The notes: generated from the letters alone by a model not told the origin. DNA of 64,000 nt from Helicobacter bilis (GCF_001999985.1 NZ_CP019645.1:434001-498000), one strand, 5' to 3'; shown: positions 18,801 to 25,781, counted from the first letter of the stretch. Numbers and translations are program-made.

Positions 18801-20464
18801 CTGTAGATAAAAAATATTGGGATACTCACTTTGAGATGAGTGAGCAACGGGATTCTAAAGTAAATGAAATCATTGCCATACTTAAAAAGGATATTGACTC
18901 TATTGATATTGCAAACAAGGCAGATGTTAGCATTGATAATTTCCATAAATTAGGCAGATACCTTGCATTTATGAAGCAGCCTGAATTTGGATTTGCTAAC
19001 AAACTGACATTCACAAAAACTGGGTTTTTTGGAAAATTTTTAGAACAGACAGATATAAAACAACGAGAACTTTTAGGCGAATTATTATCAGTAGAAAAAC
19101 TTTTAGAGAAAGAAGGAAAAGCTAACAGAGTTTTACAAGATAGGCTTTTCACTATATTTAGGTTAATGCGAGGGGAAGAGTTACTAGATAGAGAGATAAA
19201 AGATGTACCATTAGCAAGAGAGTTGATAGAAAAACAGCTAAACATTAAACCCATAAAAGAATTTGGCACAAACTATGCAGAACATTATCACAGCGGCGAG
19301 ACTGCTATACAAAAACTCATAAATGAAGCACAAGCACATAAAGAAAGCGGAGCTAAGGGCGAGTATAAAGGACAAGTTGCAGGGGCATTTCATCGTAAAG
19401 AATTGGGGGATATTGATTTAGTATGGGGAGAAGTAACAGGCAAAGGCAAAGAAGCTAAAGGCTGGGGACTTGCTAAGATTATTGAAAAGCATGGCGATGA
19501 GTTTTCAAGTTTTAGCGGAAATACAGAAGAACAAAAACTTATAAATGGTATAAATGAGATTATACAAAATGGCAAACTACTTACTGAAAATGGCGTAAAT
19601 ACGCTTTATTTACAAAAAGATAACAAAGTATTTTTAGTAGGATTAAGTAAAGGTTGGGATAAAAAAGGCGAAAATCAATGGATAATCACAAGTTATGAAG
19701 CAAATAATCTAAGCCCTGATATATTAGAAAAAATCGGTGCTAACAAAACTATTTCTGCTGATGAAAGCCTTAATGCGTTACAGACTTTTAACGCAACCGA
19801 CAACAACATTATACCACAAACCTCACAAGAAATAGTTAAAAATAACAATATAAAAGAATCCGCAAATATGCTAGAATCTAAAGTAAAAATGCAAGGGCAA
19901 GATTTGGATTTATTTAGCACTTTTATAGAAAATGGCAGAATTAGAGAAGATGTATTAAACAGCTATGCTAAGAAAATGCCAGATATGCTAAATCAGCAAG
20001 AATTTTTAGCACAAATCCCGCATAAAGACAAGCAGGGATACAGCACAATACAAACACCCATAGGAAATATAAAAATTAATTTAAACCACGCTTGGAATCA
20101 CTTGAATAAAGGCAATACCTACAAGAAAGATAGAAGTTTATATAGCGGTGCATTCCTTGATACCCTTGCCGACCCGCTTTTTATCGTTAAGCAAGAATAT
20201 ACCCCTAATCCTAAAGTGTCTGCGAATGCTAGGGAAATGCAAAATAGCAAACTAGTGCAGACTAGAGATGATGAAAGTATAGCACAAGATTCTTATGTAT
20301 TCTTTAAGCCTTATAAAATTAAGGATAAATTTAATTATATGGTTGGCTATGCGTTAGATATACAGGGAAACATTATCAATACAACATTTATTCCTATGAG
20401 TAATAGAGATTTTGGCAGAATTAAGAAAATGTTTAGCTCTCAAGTGCTGTATGCGAAGTTATAG
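15815..20464 (+). CDS. Polyvalent phage protein with DUF3519/PBECR nuclease-like modules (5' truncated)
   Basis: Polyvalent proteins are giant, multi-domain phage or plasmid proteins thought to enter the host with the DNA. The first ATG is 15815, but the frame is coding-like from 15524 (ARVKKAAKARKLLPLARSKH...) with no ATG, GTG or TTG, so the N-terminus appears lost. Residues 50-195 and 1148-1292 are two copies of a Barnase/ColicinE5-like endoribonuclease module (AAMHKKGVGDIDFIWG...GLQHILERR and AFHRKELGDIDLVWG...GLAKIIEKH). Residues 712-788 resemble the LPD3-type domain (AVADIERLF...IYSVELELT). Residues 1390-1549 form a third nuclease-like tip (HAWNHLNKG, DTLADPLFIVKQEY, YVFFKPYKIKDK). Long coiled-coil regions link them. 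Activity is inferred from family only. Confidence 0.8.
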   Translation: MRNYEKSSSDLKKFRANKHLDNIKDNIDNAIKNALDSKVIKDEIAIREFGENYPQFYHKPQEAISHLLETRSGQVQAAMHKKGVGDIDFIWGDSEKGLQHILERRTQQYGEEKALKFVKDLPRMIDEAVVFESLKHKIILKTPKATIVLGKRENNQFVLSGFYDRKNKKLGISSPSYEANFTDKSGFQHNDGGVLLSNRPNPTQKTLTRQEADELFSNFQQANKNYAQIKESLNDKFAKALTKGMNKKDLDSRLTIEQWKQRVLDTQWGDSIKGLENTIFKNFNPRMQKHTQMLTILRALDRNVKLNDDTFPIDFTKILSDIENLEKLTLHPEIYPILDTFKSYAKSYQFAQEISKAKALENQVGSGALATTLEGRIKVFLTNRLFKKLFAFIPYIGDNAAITKALQSAIKDLKYPSEITLETLKVLNKADLDKGFKPIKDKENKPRFEYKANTPLSDKELQSQIRGNTQILTPKDTSEIEAIASNPLIQNMERQAKYNEELTQKISQFEANKENIQQDILNNLVVATQEIKQNTELLKQLAQQLTHNNPIHTPNKSIIKAEANNETYFITTDKNNITAIEKQELQLAQPKTYDELMQRDKNENATLESYRDQYADIAEIKEAQAQKQLLLEYKPEVAKASETIEKGVDEKIKVLPKINLNTAKRGEIKEYLSQILKPILDKPLRNTQGLQAYLNNASIDKMISDKAITKSVENGFSKQEHLEAVADIERLFSISKEAIAHSHRENNPGVIIHRLNAPFKESNALITTKESLDKNKNRIYSVELELTPRFNTSTRPTDIEANKGGFNSLNGQGGQNLPTIAKTDTDIIPQKLTERIKNDLDSNDYAEMLKSLKQLENKQAEIDTFTNEANLIRNTLEKQETEKYEKIVSPLFDKYPIMKEFYNERDINTHIYFKRFKNEFLERYNTQYDFFTLDEKAFLAKYPNFTQQDYKEATTQNLKALKDKNVSINEYVSFAKEYMDIVNNPVFEKMAKEIDSVDKKYWDTHFEMSEQRDSKVNEIIAILKKDIDSIDIANKADVSIDNFHKLGRYLAFMKQPEFGFANKLTFTKTGFFGKFLEQTDIKQRELLGELLSVEKLLEKEGKANRVLQDRLFTIFRLMRGEELLDREIKDVPLARELIEKQLNIKPIKEFGTNYAEHYHSGETAIQKLINEAQAHKESGAKGEYKGQVAGAFHRKELGDIDLVWGEVTGKGKEAKGWGLAKIIEKHGDEFSSFSGNTEEQKLINGINEIIQNGKLLTENGVNTLYLQKDNKVFLVGLSKGWDKKGENQWIITSYEANNLSPDILEKIGANKTISADESLNALQTFNATDNNIIPQTSQEIVKNNNIKESANMLESKVKMQGQDLDLFSTFIENGRIREDVLNSYAKKMPDMLNQQEFLAQIPHKDKQGYSTIQTPIGNIKINLNHAWNHLNKGNTYKKDRSLYSGAFLDTLADPLFIVKQEYTPNPKVSANAREMQNSKLVQTRDDESIAQDSYVFFKPYKIKDKFNYMVGYALDIQGNIINTTFIPMSNRDFGRIKKMFSSQVLYAKL
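19769..19814. repeat. Module-junction repeat, copy 1 (inside the polyvalent gene)
   Basis: This 46-bp stretch starting CTTAATGCGTTACAGAC lies just before the C-terminal tip module and recurs at 21896-21941 with one mismatch. A shorter relative (ACCGATACCGACATTATACC) is near 18280, after the LPD3-like module. These junction copies fit homologous exchange of C-terminal modules. Confidence 0.75.
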
Positions 20465-20503
20465 CATACCTGCCTTAATTTTACTCAAACAAAACCAGCC
20501 CCT

Positions 20504-20821
20504 ATGCCAGAAGGTATGCCAAGAGATGATATAAAAAATTTATTTCAACATTTTAAAGGGAAAATCGATGAGAGAGAAAGAAAACTTTATTCTAAACTTA
20601 TTGATGACACCAAAGCACACCCAGACATTACACTAGAATTAGAGAGAGAAGGACACGCAAGAAAAGGCTATATTAAGGCTTACCAGCATAAAGAAACACA
20701 CGATTTATATTATATGTATATAACGCAAGATAACGACAGAATAGACATTACAGGTATGCCGATGACTGATTTAAAAGATGTGATTGCACAGGTGAGAAAT
20801 TGCGTAAAAGTGGTTAGTTAG
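20504..20821 (+). CDS. Orphan C-terminal PBECR-like module (in frame after the polyvalent gene stop)
   Basis: The ORF is in the same frame as the 1549-residue gene, 13 codons after its TAG. The residues before the ATG (TQTKPAP) continue the proline-rich linker style. The 105-residue product shows LELEREGHARKGYIKAYQHKETHDLYYMYITQDNDR and DITGMPMTDLKDVIAQ, which looks like an alternative small nuclease tip of the PBECR type. It has no convincing ribosome site. It may be a displaced former C-terminus, be expressed by amber readthrough, or be translated independently. Domain assignment is by eye and moderate at best. Confidence 0.55.
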   Translation: MPEGMPRDDIKNLFQHFKGKIDERERKLYSKLIDDTKAHPDITLELEREGHARKGYIKAYQHKETHDLYYMYITQDNDRIDITGMPMTDLKDVIAQVRNCVKVVS

Positions 20822-20949
20822 ACATCACCAAGGATTCCTTATTCTAACTCCCCCTAGATTAAAAATCTCTAAGCCTTGGAGGGAGTGTAATTATACCACA
20901 AAAACACATAAAAAAACAAGGTTATATTTACAATAGCTAGAAAGTAAAA

Positions 20950-21020
20950 AGCGAGGCTCTTTGGGGGATACAACAAACCGCGAAGCCGACTTTATAAGTC
21001 CATAGCCCCAAACTTGTAAC
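20950..21020. other. Possible structured RNA or terminator between converging genes
   Basis: TTTGGGG (20960-20966) can pair with CCCCAAA (21006-21012). Inside the enclosed loop is a second hairpin, GACTTTATAAGTC (20988-21000), and a GC-rich CCGCGAAGCCG. Read on the minus strand it is followed by GCCTCGCTTTTT, so it could end the minus-strand dUTPase-fold transcript. It lies between converging genes and could equally be a small structured RNA. Confidence 0.35.
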
Positions 21021-21060
21021 GATATTATAATATAAAAAAGCTAAAAGACAATAGATAGCT

Positions 21061-21309
21061 TTATCTTTGACTTTTATACACTTGCAAAAGTTTTATGATA
21101 AAAGTATCCCAATTTGTATGTTCTTTATTTTTCAGCATTTTTAGAATCTCACTGCTGTTATTTTCGTGTCTCTCTAGTTTTAAGCCTAGTAAGTTAAAAC
21201 TATCATAAATATCATTTAGAGTTGGCGTTAAATGCTCTTGCTTAGTCATAGTCTCTTGTATCGTGCATTGTATGATTGTGATGAGTTTATTTATTTTTGA
21301 GTCGTGCAA
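21061..21309 (-). CDS. Small hypothetical protein downstream of the dUTPase-fold gene
   Basis: An 82-residue charged, helical protein (LTPTLNDIYDSFNLLGLKLERHENNSSEIL). It overlaps the end of the dUTPase-fold gene by 23 bp, which supports coupled translation. No domain is recognised. Small partners of phage dUTPases are known, but no such role is shown here. Confidence 0.5.
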   Translation of the reverse strand: MHDSKINKLITIIQCTIQETMTKQEHLTPTLNDIYDSFNLLGLKLERHENNSSEILKMLKNKEHTNWDTFIIKLLQVYKSQR

Positions 21310-21865
21310 GGATTTCTCCTATTTCTTTATCGTTAAATTTAGGGATTGAAAGCTCATTTTCATTTTGATATTTTGAGTCATTGAGTGAGCCATAAGGGAT
21401 AGCTTCACCCTTCAATTCACAAAACAATAATTGCATAATCCTTATGTAAGGTGGAATTTTAATAATAGAATTAGAGGCATTGAAAATCACAATAGGTAAG
21501 TTTCCATTATACCCGGGATTAACATACGATGAAATAGGCAGAATTAAGCCTATTCTAGCAAAGGAGCTTCGCGGTAAGACTATGCCGCACATTGTATTTG
21601 GCATAGTGATAGTTTCTACACTTTTTGAATAAAGATAGCTTTGTGGCTTAAGCTCATAGCCCTTTGCTAAATCCACTTCATCATAAATATCCGCACATAA
21701 ATCTTCCACACTATCCACTTGAAACAAATCAATTATATCATCATTTTTTTTAATAAAAGCCTTGTCATCAATGCTTAAATCAATGCTACTTCCCCTTATA
21801 TTGTTATCATTTAGGGCAGTGATATTGTGGCGGATTTTTTCTAACTCACTTGTGGCTAAAATCAT
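21287..21865 (-). CDS. Dcd/dUTPase-fold protein with altered active site
   Basis: Family members deaminate dCTP or hydrolyse dUTP. The fold signature is clear: RGSSIDLSI (residues 24-32), PRSSFARIGL (98-107, keeping the R-S-S-x-x-R triphosphate motif), PGYNGNLPIVIFNAS (117-131) and a C-terminal DSKYQNENE. In Dcd the central segment normally reads (H/A)xxID-G-x-x-G followed by a catalytic Glu (VLE). Here it is SSYVNPGYNGNLPIVIFN, with Asn116 at the usual Asp and no Glu. It may be catalytically inactive, regulatory, or use different residues. It is read opposite to its island neighbours. No strong ribosome site was seen before ATG 21865. Confidence 0.75.
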   Translation of the reverse strand: MILATSELEKIRHNITALNDNNIRGSSIDLSIDDKAFIKKNDDIIDLFQVDSVEDLCADIYDEVDLAKGYELKPQSYLYSKSVETITMPNTMCGIVLPRSSFARIGLILPISSYVNPGYNGNLPIVIFNASNSIIKIPPYIRIMQLLFCELKGEAIPYGSLNDSKYQNENELSIPKFNDKEIGEILARLKNK

Positions 21866-21895
21866 TTCATATTCCTTTTTTGTAAGCGTGAATGA

Positions 21896-21941
21896 CTTAA
21901 TGCGTTACAGACTTTTAACACAACCGACAACAACATTATAC
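21896..21941. repeat. Module-junction repeat, copy 2 (displaced)
   Basis: Copy of the 46-bp sequence at 19769-19814 with one difference (ACGCAAC to ACACAAC). It is followed by ATACCACAAAATCCC and a CAAGCCCCTAT segment similar to the linker before the orphan module (CCAGCCCCTATG, near 20500). No nuclease tip follows, so this appears to be the scar of a lost or exchanged module. Confidence 0.7.
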
Positions 21942-22143
21942 TAAATCATACCACAAAATCCCAAATAAAACAAGCCCCTATATTTCAATTAAAAAAGTAA
22001 ATATAATAAAAAGTATCGCTTATGTTTTAAGCAGTTTTACGCAATAAAGCATAAGCCCCCATTATTAGCATATGCGTAATGGGATTAACTCTAAGATAGT
22101 ATAAAAAAGCCTTGCCTCGTTGCTTTCTCTTGTCATGTTGCGT

Positions 22144-22250
22144 TTGTCATGTTGAGTGCAAAGCACGAAACATCTCGCAAGTTTTGCAAGGCGGGTAAAA
22201 TCCTTTTTATTTACAAGTAAAGATGTTTCGGCTTTGCCTCAACATGACAA
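22144..22250. repeat. Dispersed palindromic repeat (intergenic)
   Basis: TTGTCATGTTGAGTGCAAAG at the left pairs with the right end CTTTGCCTCAACATGACAA, and the inner arms CGAAACATCT and AGATGTTTCG also pair. A partial extra TTGTCATGTTG precedes it. It lies within the 425-bp gap between the dUTPase-fold gene and the next membrane protein. That gap otherwise holds the displaced junction repeat. Confidence 0.8.
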
Positions 22251-22290
22251 GTGAGAGACTCAACAATAAACCATAAGGATAAAAAGCAAA

Positions 22291-22809
22291 ATGCTAAAAA
22301 CAATTGGAAATATTATTTATGATTATTATCAATTCTTTATACTCCCATTCTTAAGCATAAGTATATTCTATGCTATGGAATATATGAGTCGGGGTGTAGA
22401 GTTTTTTGTTGATGAAAAGGGTGTGAAGTGGCGATTTTTAAGCTTTTGCGCTTTAATGCAATTTTTCGTTAGCTTAGTTGTTATTTTAAGCGTTTCTGCT
22501 ATGTTTAAAAGTGATGCCCTGCAAGAATATCAAACCTTGCAACTTGTAGCCATTATCTTACTTGGCACAACACCCTTTAACATAAGCATTTTAATATGGG
22601 TAGCTATAAAACTAGAGATTTACAGACTTATGCGGAATCGATATGAAAAAGAATTTAAAGAGATGATACATACAGACTCCTTATTACAAGAAGCCCTAAC
22701 AGGTAAGCCACAAAGCACACAACAAGAAAACAAACTAAAAGAGCTAGCACAAACACACACCACACAAACAGAATCTAAAACACAAGCAAATAAAGAAAAA
22801 GACATATAA
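22291..22809 (+). CDS. Small membrane protein of the island, three predicted spans
   Basis: A 172-residue protein with hydrophobic spans at about residues 13-32, 48-72 and 84-108 and a hydrophilic, glutamine/threonine-rich C-terminal tail (TQQENKLKELAQTHTTQTESKTQ). Size and topology would suit a holin, and its position in a phage-derived block is compatible, but no sequence motif proves it. A TAAGGATAAAAAGC ribosome context precedes ATG 22291. The next gene begins 11 bp after the stop. Confidence 0.6.
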   Translation: MLKTIGNIIYDYYQFFILPFLSISIFYAMEYMSRGVEFFVDEKGVKWRFLSFCALMQFFVSLVVILSVSAMFKSDALQEYQTLQLVAIILLGTTPFNISILIWVAIKLEIYRLMRNRYEKEFKEMIHTDSLLQEALTGKPQSTQQENKLKELAQTHTTQTESKTQANKEKDI

Positions 22810-22820
22810 AGGTAATTGCA

Positions 22821-23207
22821 ATGAATACAAAAACAATAATAGCTTTTGCTGCTTTAGCCTTATTTTTATATATACAACTAAACGCAAAGCTAGATGATAT
22901 CATTTTAGGCATAGATTCAAATGCTAGTGTTTTAGTGTCTTTAAGAGATAGGCAAAAAATGCAAGATGCAGATGGGAAAATTGTATTAATAAAAAATAAC
23001 ATTAAAGCCTTAGAGGATACAGAATGTAAAAAATGCCATGTATTAAATGAAAATCTATTATTACCTATTGAGAATAAACATATAAGCTATGAAACTTTTT
23101 TAAGGTTTGTAAGAGAAGGAGGCTTATATATGCCAAGCTTTTCGCCTGAAAGTATAAGTGAAACAAAAATACAACAAATCTATACAAAATTGTATAACAG
23201 CAAATAA
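22821..23207 (+). CDS. Membrane-anchored protein with c-type heme motif
   Basis: 128 residues. The N-terminus is a single hydrophobic anchor (TIIAFAALALFLYIQL). At about residues 73-77 is CKKCH, a C-x-x-C-H heme-attachment motif. The C-terminus reads FVREGGLYMPSFSPESISETKIQQIYTKLY, with a methionine in the position of a distal heme ligand and the terminal helix seen in small class I cytochromes c. It sits 11 bp after the three-span membrane gene. A c-type cytochrome is unexpected in a phage-like block; it could be captured host cargo, or a zinc-binding protein. Confidence 0.55.
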   Translation: MNTKTIIAFAALALFLYIQLNAKLDDIILGIDSNASVLVSLRDRQKMQDADGKIVLIKNNIKALEDTECKKCHVLNENLLLPIENKHISYETFLRFVREGGLYMPSFSPESISETKIQQIYTKLYNSK

Positions 23208-23283
23208 GATTTTTACTTTTATGAAGGGAAATCATGTAAAGAAGTAAAGCAAACAGACACACTTGTCATGTCCGCCCCTTTCC

Positions 23284-23363
23284 TTGTCTTGTTGAGTGTA
23301 AAGCACGAAACATCTAACCTTTATGCAAGTAAAGATGTTTCGGCTAACGCCTCAACATGACAA
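23284..23363. repeat. Dispersed palindromic repeat
   Basis: TTGTCTTGTTGAGTGTAAAG and CGAAACATCT are mirrored by AGATGTTTCGG and CCTCAACATGACAA. It is the same family as at 22144-22250 and fills most of the gap before the hairpin leader of the next gene. Confidence 0.78.
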
Positions 23364-23439
23364 GAGAAAGGCAAACAAAGATTTAAAAACAGGCAAACAA
23401 AACCCAGCTTTTTAAGGTTGCGTTATAGCTTTTGTAACT

Positions 23440-23546
23440 TTTTCTAAATTTTAGCTAGGCGCATACTAGTCGTATGTAACTAGCTAAAATTTAGAAAATT
23501 TGCAGAATGTATAACCAAAATGAAAGCTTTTAAAAAGAAAGGATAA
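23440..23546 (+). promoter_or_regulatory. Hairpin leader with mini-ORF upstream of the 619-residue protein gene (type A, copy 1)
   Basis: A perfect 19-bp inverted repeat (23440-23458 with 23480-23498, arm TTTTCTAAATTTTAGCTAG) encloses a 21-base loop. The loop itself folds as CATAC-TAGTC-GTATG. A mini-ORF at 23520-23546 encodes MKAFKKKG, and the main gene starts 6 bases later after AAAGGATAA. The same arrangement at 25675-25781 keeps the structure with compensatory changes, so folding appears selected. Possible roles are RNA regulation, processing or ssDNA recombination. Confidence 0.65.
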
Positions 23547-23552
23547 ATAACA

Positions 23553-25412
23553 ATGTATAAAGTAGAAGATGTAAGAGAACACACCTACCCTTACAACCAA
23601 AGCTTTTTAGACAAATATCCCTTTATGCTAACAAGCTTTAAAAGTGATAATTTACCCATGATTGTTTTAGATAATGAAGAAATAGATTTAATCTTTGATT
23701 TAGCAACACATTTTTACAGAAAGCTAAGACGATTAAAGGTGCTACAAGATATGAAATGGGGTATTGTCTCATTAACAAAAGATGTAGCTAGTTATGTTTT
23801 AACCGCTGCAAGTATTGGATCTCAATTTATCCCATTAGTAGGACAGCTTATGAGTGCAGTTTTAGCTTTAGCGCAATTAGGATTAGAAATAATTTATACC
23901 TTTACTAAAAAATTTTGGGAATACCCAGATTATATAAATGAGTTGTATTTTGTGATAAAGATGTTTGTAACTTGGGCTAAGATTAGCGATGGCAACAAAC
24001 AAGAATTATTAAGCGGGGTAACAAACTATATAGAAATGCAAAAAGAAGAGTTTAACGACTTAGTGCATGAAGAAGGCTATGCTGAGCTTGATGAGTTAAG
24101 CATAATGTATATTATGGATAATTATCTCCCCGCATTTAAAGCAAGGGTTAAAAAGGTAATGAAAAAAAGCGGTAAAGATTTAAGTCAGGCAATACCTGAT
24201 ATTAACCCAACAGCACCCGGAAAAGATGATACTAACGAAATAGACTTTGCAAAAGAACCACAAGAAGAAAACCCGCAAGAAAAAAGAGAGCATTCAAATG
24301 AAAACGAGGGCAAGATTCTAGATACCATGCGAAACAGACAGAGTAAAGAAATGCCCGGCAGCAATCATTATGACTATGAGTATAGTAAAAGGGGTTTTAA
24401 TATAAAGCTAGAAAAAGCACAAGAAATTGATATTACAAAAGATTTAGCACAAGAAGCCGCAGTCGCACAAGTGGTAAAAGGGGGTGTTTTGGCGTTATGC
24501 AGTTTGCATTATTGCAAAAGATATAAGGCTTTGCGAGAATTTAACGATATTTGCGAAGTAAAAGCACATATCCCAACAGATATGCAAGAACAAGAAATAA
24601 ACCCAAGCATAAAACGCTTTAATAACCAAATCGCACATAAACAGCTAAAAGATTCACAAAACAGATACAAAGAGGGCTATCAGCCAAAAATCACGCATTA
24701 TTTAAAGCTTGATTTAATCGATGAAAGCATAGACAGATATTATAGAGATTATATGAATCTATACAGCCAATTAAGCGAGGAGAGTAAGCTAAAGTTTGGT
24801 TTTGTGGAATTAACAGAGAGTAAAGAGGCATGGTTTTATTCCCCACATATTTGCAAAGAAAAAACACAGGGCAAAAGAACCCCTCCAAGTGAAGAAGAAG
24901 CAAAAAAGATTATAGAAAACTACACAAAACAAAGAGAGATAAAGAAAAAGGAATTTGAGAGTAAAGAAGAAAATGTAAATAAAAGATTTTATTTAAGGCA
25001 GGTTAATCTAAGTAGGACAGATTTAACCCTAAAAAAATATGCGTTTCAAAAAGGGGATTATGTATTTAGCGATAGCAATCATAAAATATTTATTGCAAGT
25101 TATGATGGCGAAGGGTTTAGACACACAATAAAAACACAATACTTTTATGTAGATAGCATTGCAACAGGGGAGTTTAGCATTCAACCTTATGAAGTGGAAG
25201 AGTGGGACGGTGAGGAAAGCATAAGTGTAATATATTATCGCCTACTTATCACACACAGAGTTACACTCAAACACAAAGTCGATAAAGATTTTCTACAAAA
25301 AGAAATAGGCAAGCTTGTTACACAACTTGCAATCGATGGAAAGAATCATGGCTTACCACAAAATACAATAGATAAGAATTTAGATAATTTAATACAAAAT
25401 GGAATGTTATAA
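23553..25412 (+). CDS. Unrecognised 619-residue island protein with central membrane segment
   Basis: I do not recognise this family. Residues about 80-118 are hydrophobic and glycine/alanine-rich (VLTAASIGSQFIPLVGQLMSA), like a membrane hairpin. Residues 150-330 are charged, and a basic/acidic middle contains several proline-rich acidic stretches. The C-terminal third looks beta-rich (FQKGDYVFSDSNHKIFIASYDGEGF, YFYVDSIATGEFSI). It lies between the type A leader and a strong terminator, so it is a single-gene unit. Size and position next to a capsid gene suggest a virion or injected protein, but it does not show portal features that I can point to. Confidence 0.6.
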   Translation: MYKVEDVREHTYPYNQSFLDKYPFMLTSFKSDNLPMIVLDNEEIDLIFDLATHFYRKLRRLKVLQDMKWGIVSLTKDVASYVLTAASIGSQFIPLVGQLMSAVLALAQLGLEIIYTFTKKFWEYPDYINELYFVIKMFVTWAKISDGNKQELLSGVTNYIEMQKEEFNDLVHEEGYAELDELSIMYIMDNYLPAFKARVKKVMKKSGKDLSQAIPDINPTAPGKDDTNEIDFAKEPQEENPQEKREHSNENEGKILDTMRNRQSKEMPGSNHYDYEYSKRGFNIKLEKAQEIDITKDLAQEAAVAQVVKGGVLALCSLHYCKRYKALREFNDICEVKAHIPTDMQEQEINPSIKRFNNQIAHKQLKDSQNRYKEGYQPKITHYLKLDLIDESIDRYYRDYMNLYSQLSEESKLKFGFVELTESKEAWFYSPHICKEKTQGKRTPPSEEEAKKIIENYTKQREIKKKEFESKEENVNKRFYLRQVNLSRTDLTLKKYAFQKGDYVFSDSNHKIFIASYDGEGFRHTIKTQYFYVDSIATGEFSIQPYEVEEWDGEESISVIYYRLLITHRVTLKHKVDKDFLQKEIGKLVTQLAIDGKNHGLPQNTIDKNLDNLIQNGML

Positions 25413-25476
25413 GTTTTGTTAGTCTCTGTCTTTTGCTAAAGAAGCTTTTATTTGTAGATTTGAAGTATAATTTTAC

Positions 25477-25519
25477 TGCCGCTTAAGCTACGAACTTAAG
25501 CGGCAATTTTCTCTTTTCT
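25477..25519 (+). terminator. Rho-independent terminator after the 619-residue gene
   Basis: A perfect 11-bp stem TGCCGCTTAAG / CTTAAGCGGCA (25477-25487, 25495-25505) with a 7-base loop is followed by ATTTTCTCTTTT. It lies 65 bp after the stop codon. Confidence 0.85.
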
Positions 25520-25674
25520 AGCAAGAGCCAGAAAGGAGGCTTTGTTTTTAACATGTTTTTACACAACATAAAATAACACCACAAAGCAAAGAAACCACAT
25601 AAACGCAACAAAGCCCTAAAACCATGCAAAAGACAAAACCAGCTTTTTAAGATTGCGTTATAGCTTTTGTAATT

Positions 25675-25781
25675 TTTTCTAAATTTTGGCTAGGAGTTAT
25701 CTAAGCGATAATGACTAGTCAAAATTTAGAAAATTTGCGAAATGTATAACCAAAATGAAAGCTTTAAAAAAGAAAAAATAA
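25675..25781 (+). promoter_or_regulatory. Hairpin leader with mini-ORF upstream of the capsid gene (type A, copy 2)
   Basis: The arms TTTTCTAAATTTTGGCTAG (25675-25693) and CTAGTCAAAATTTAGAAAA (25715-25733) pair with one G-T wobble. The 21-base loop has the same 3-5-5-5-3 layout as copy 1, with TTATC/GATAA replacing CATAC/GTATG. A mini-ORF encoding MKALKKKK occupies 25755-25781. A run of seven C (25794-25800) lies between it and the capsid start. The flank before the hairpin (GCTTTTTAAGATTGCGTTATAGC) is also shared with copy 1. Confidence 0.65.
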
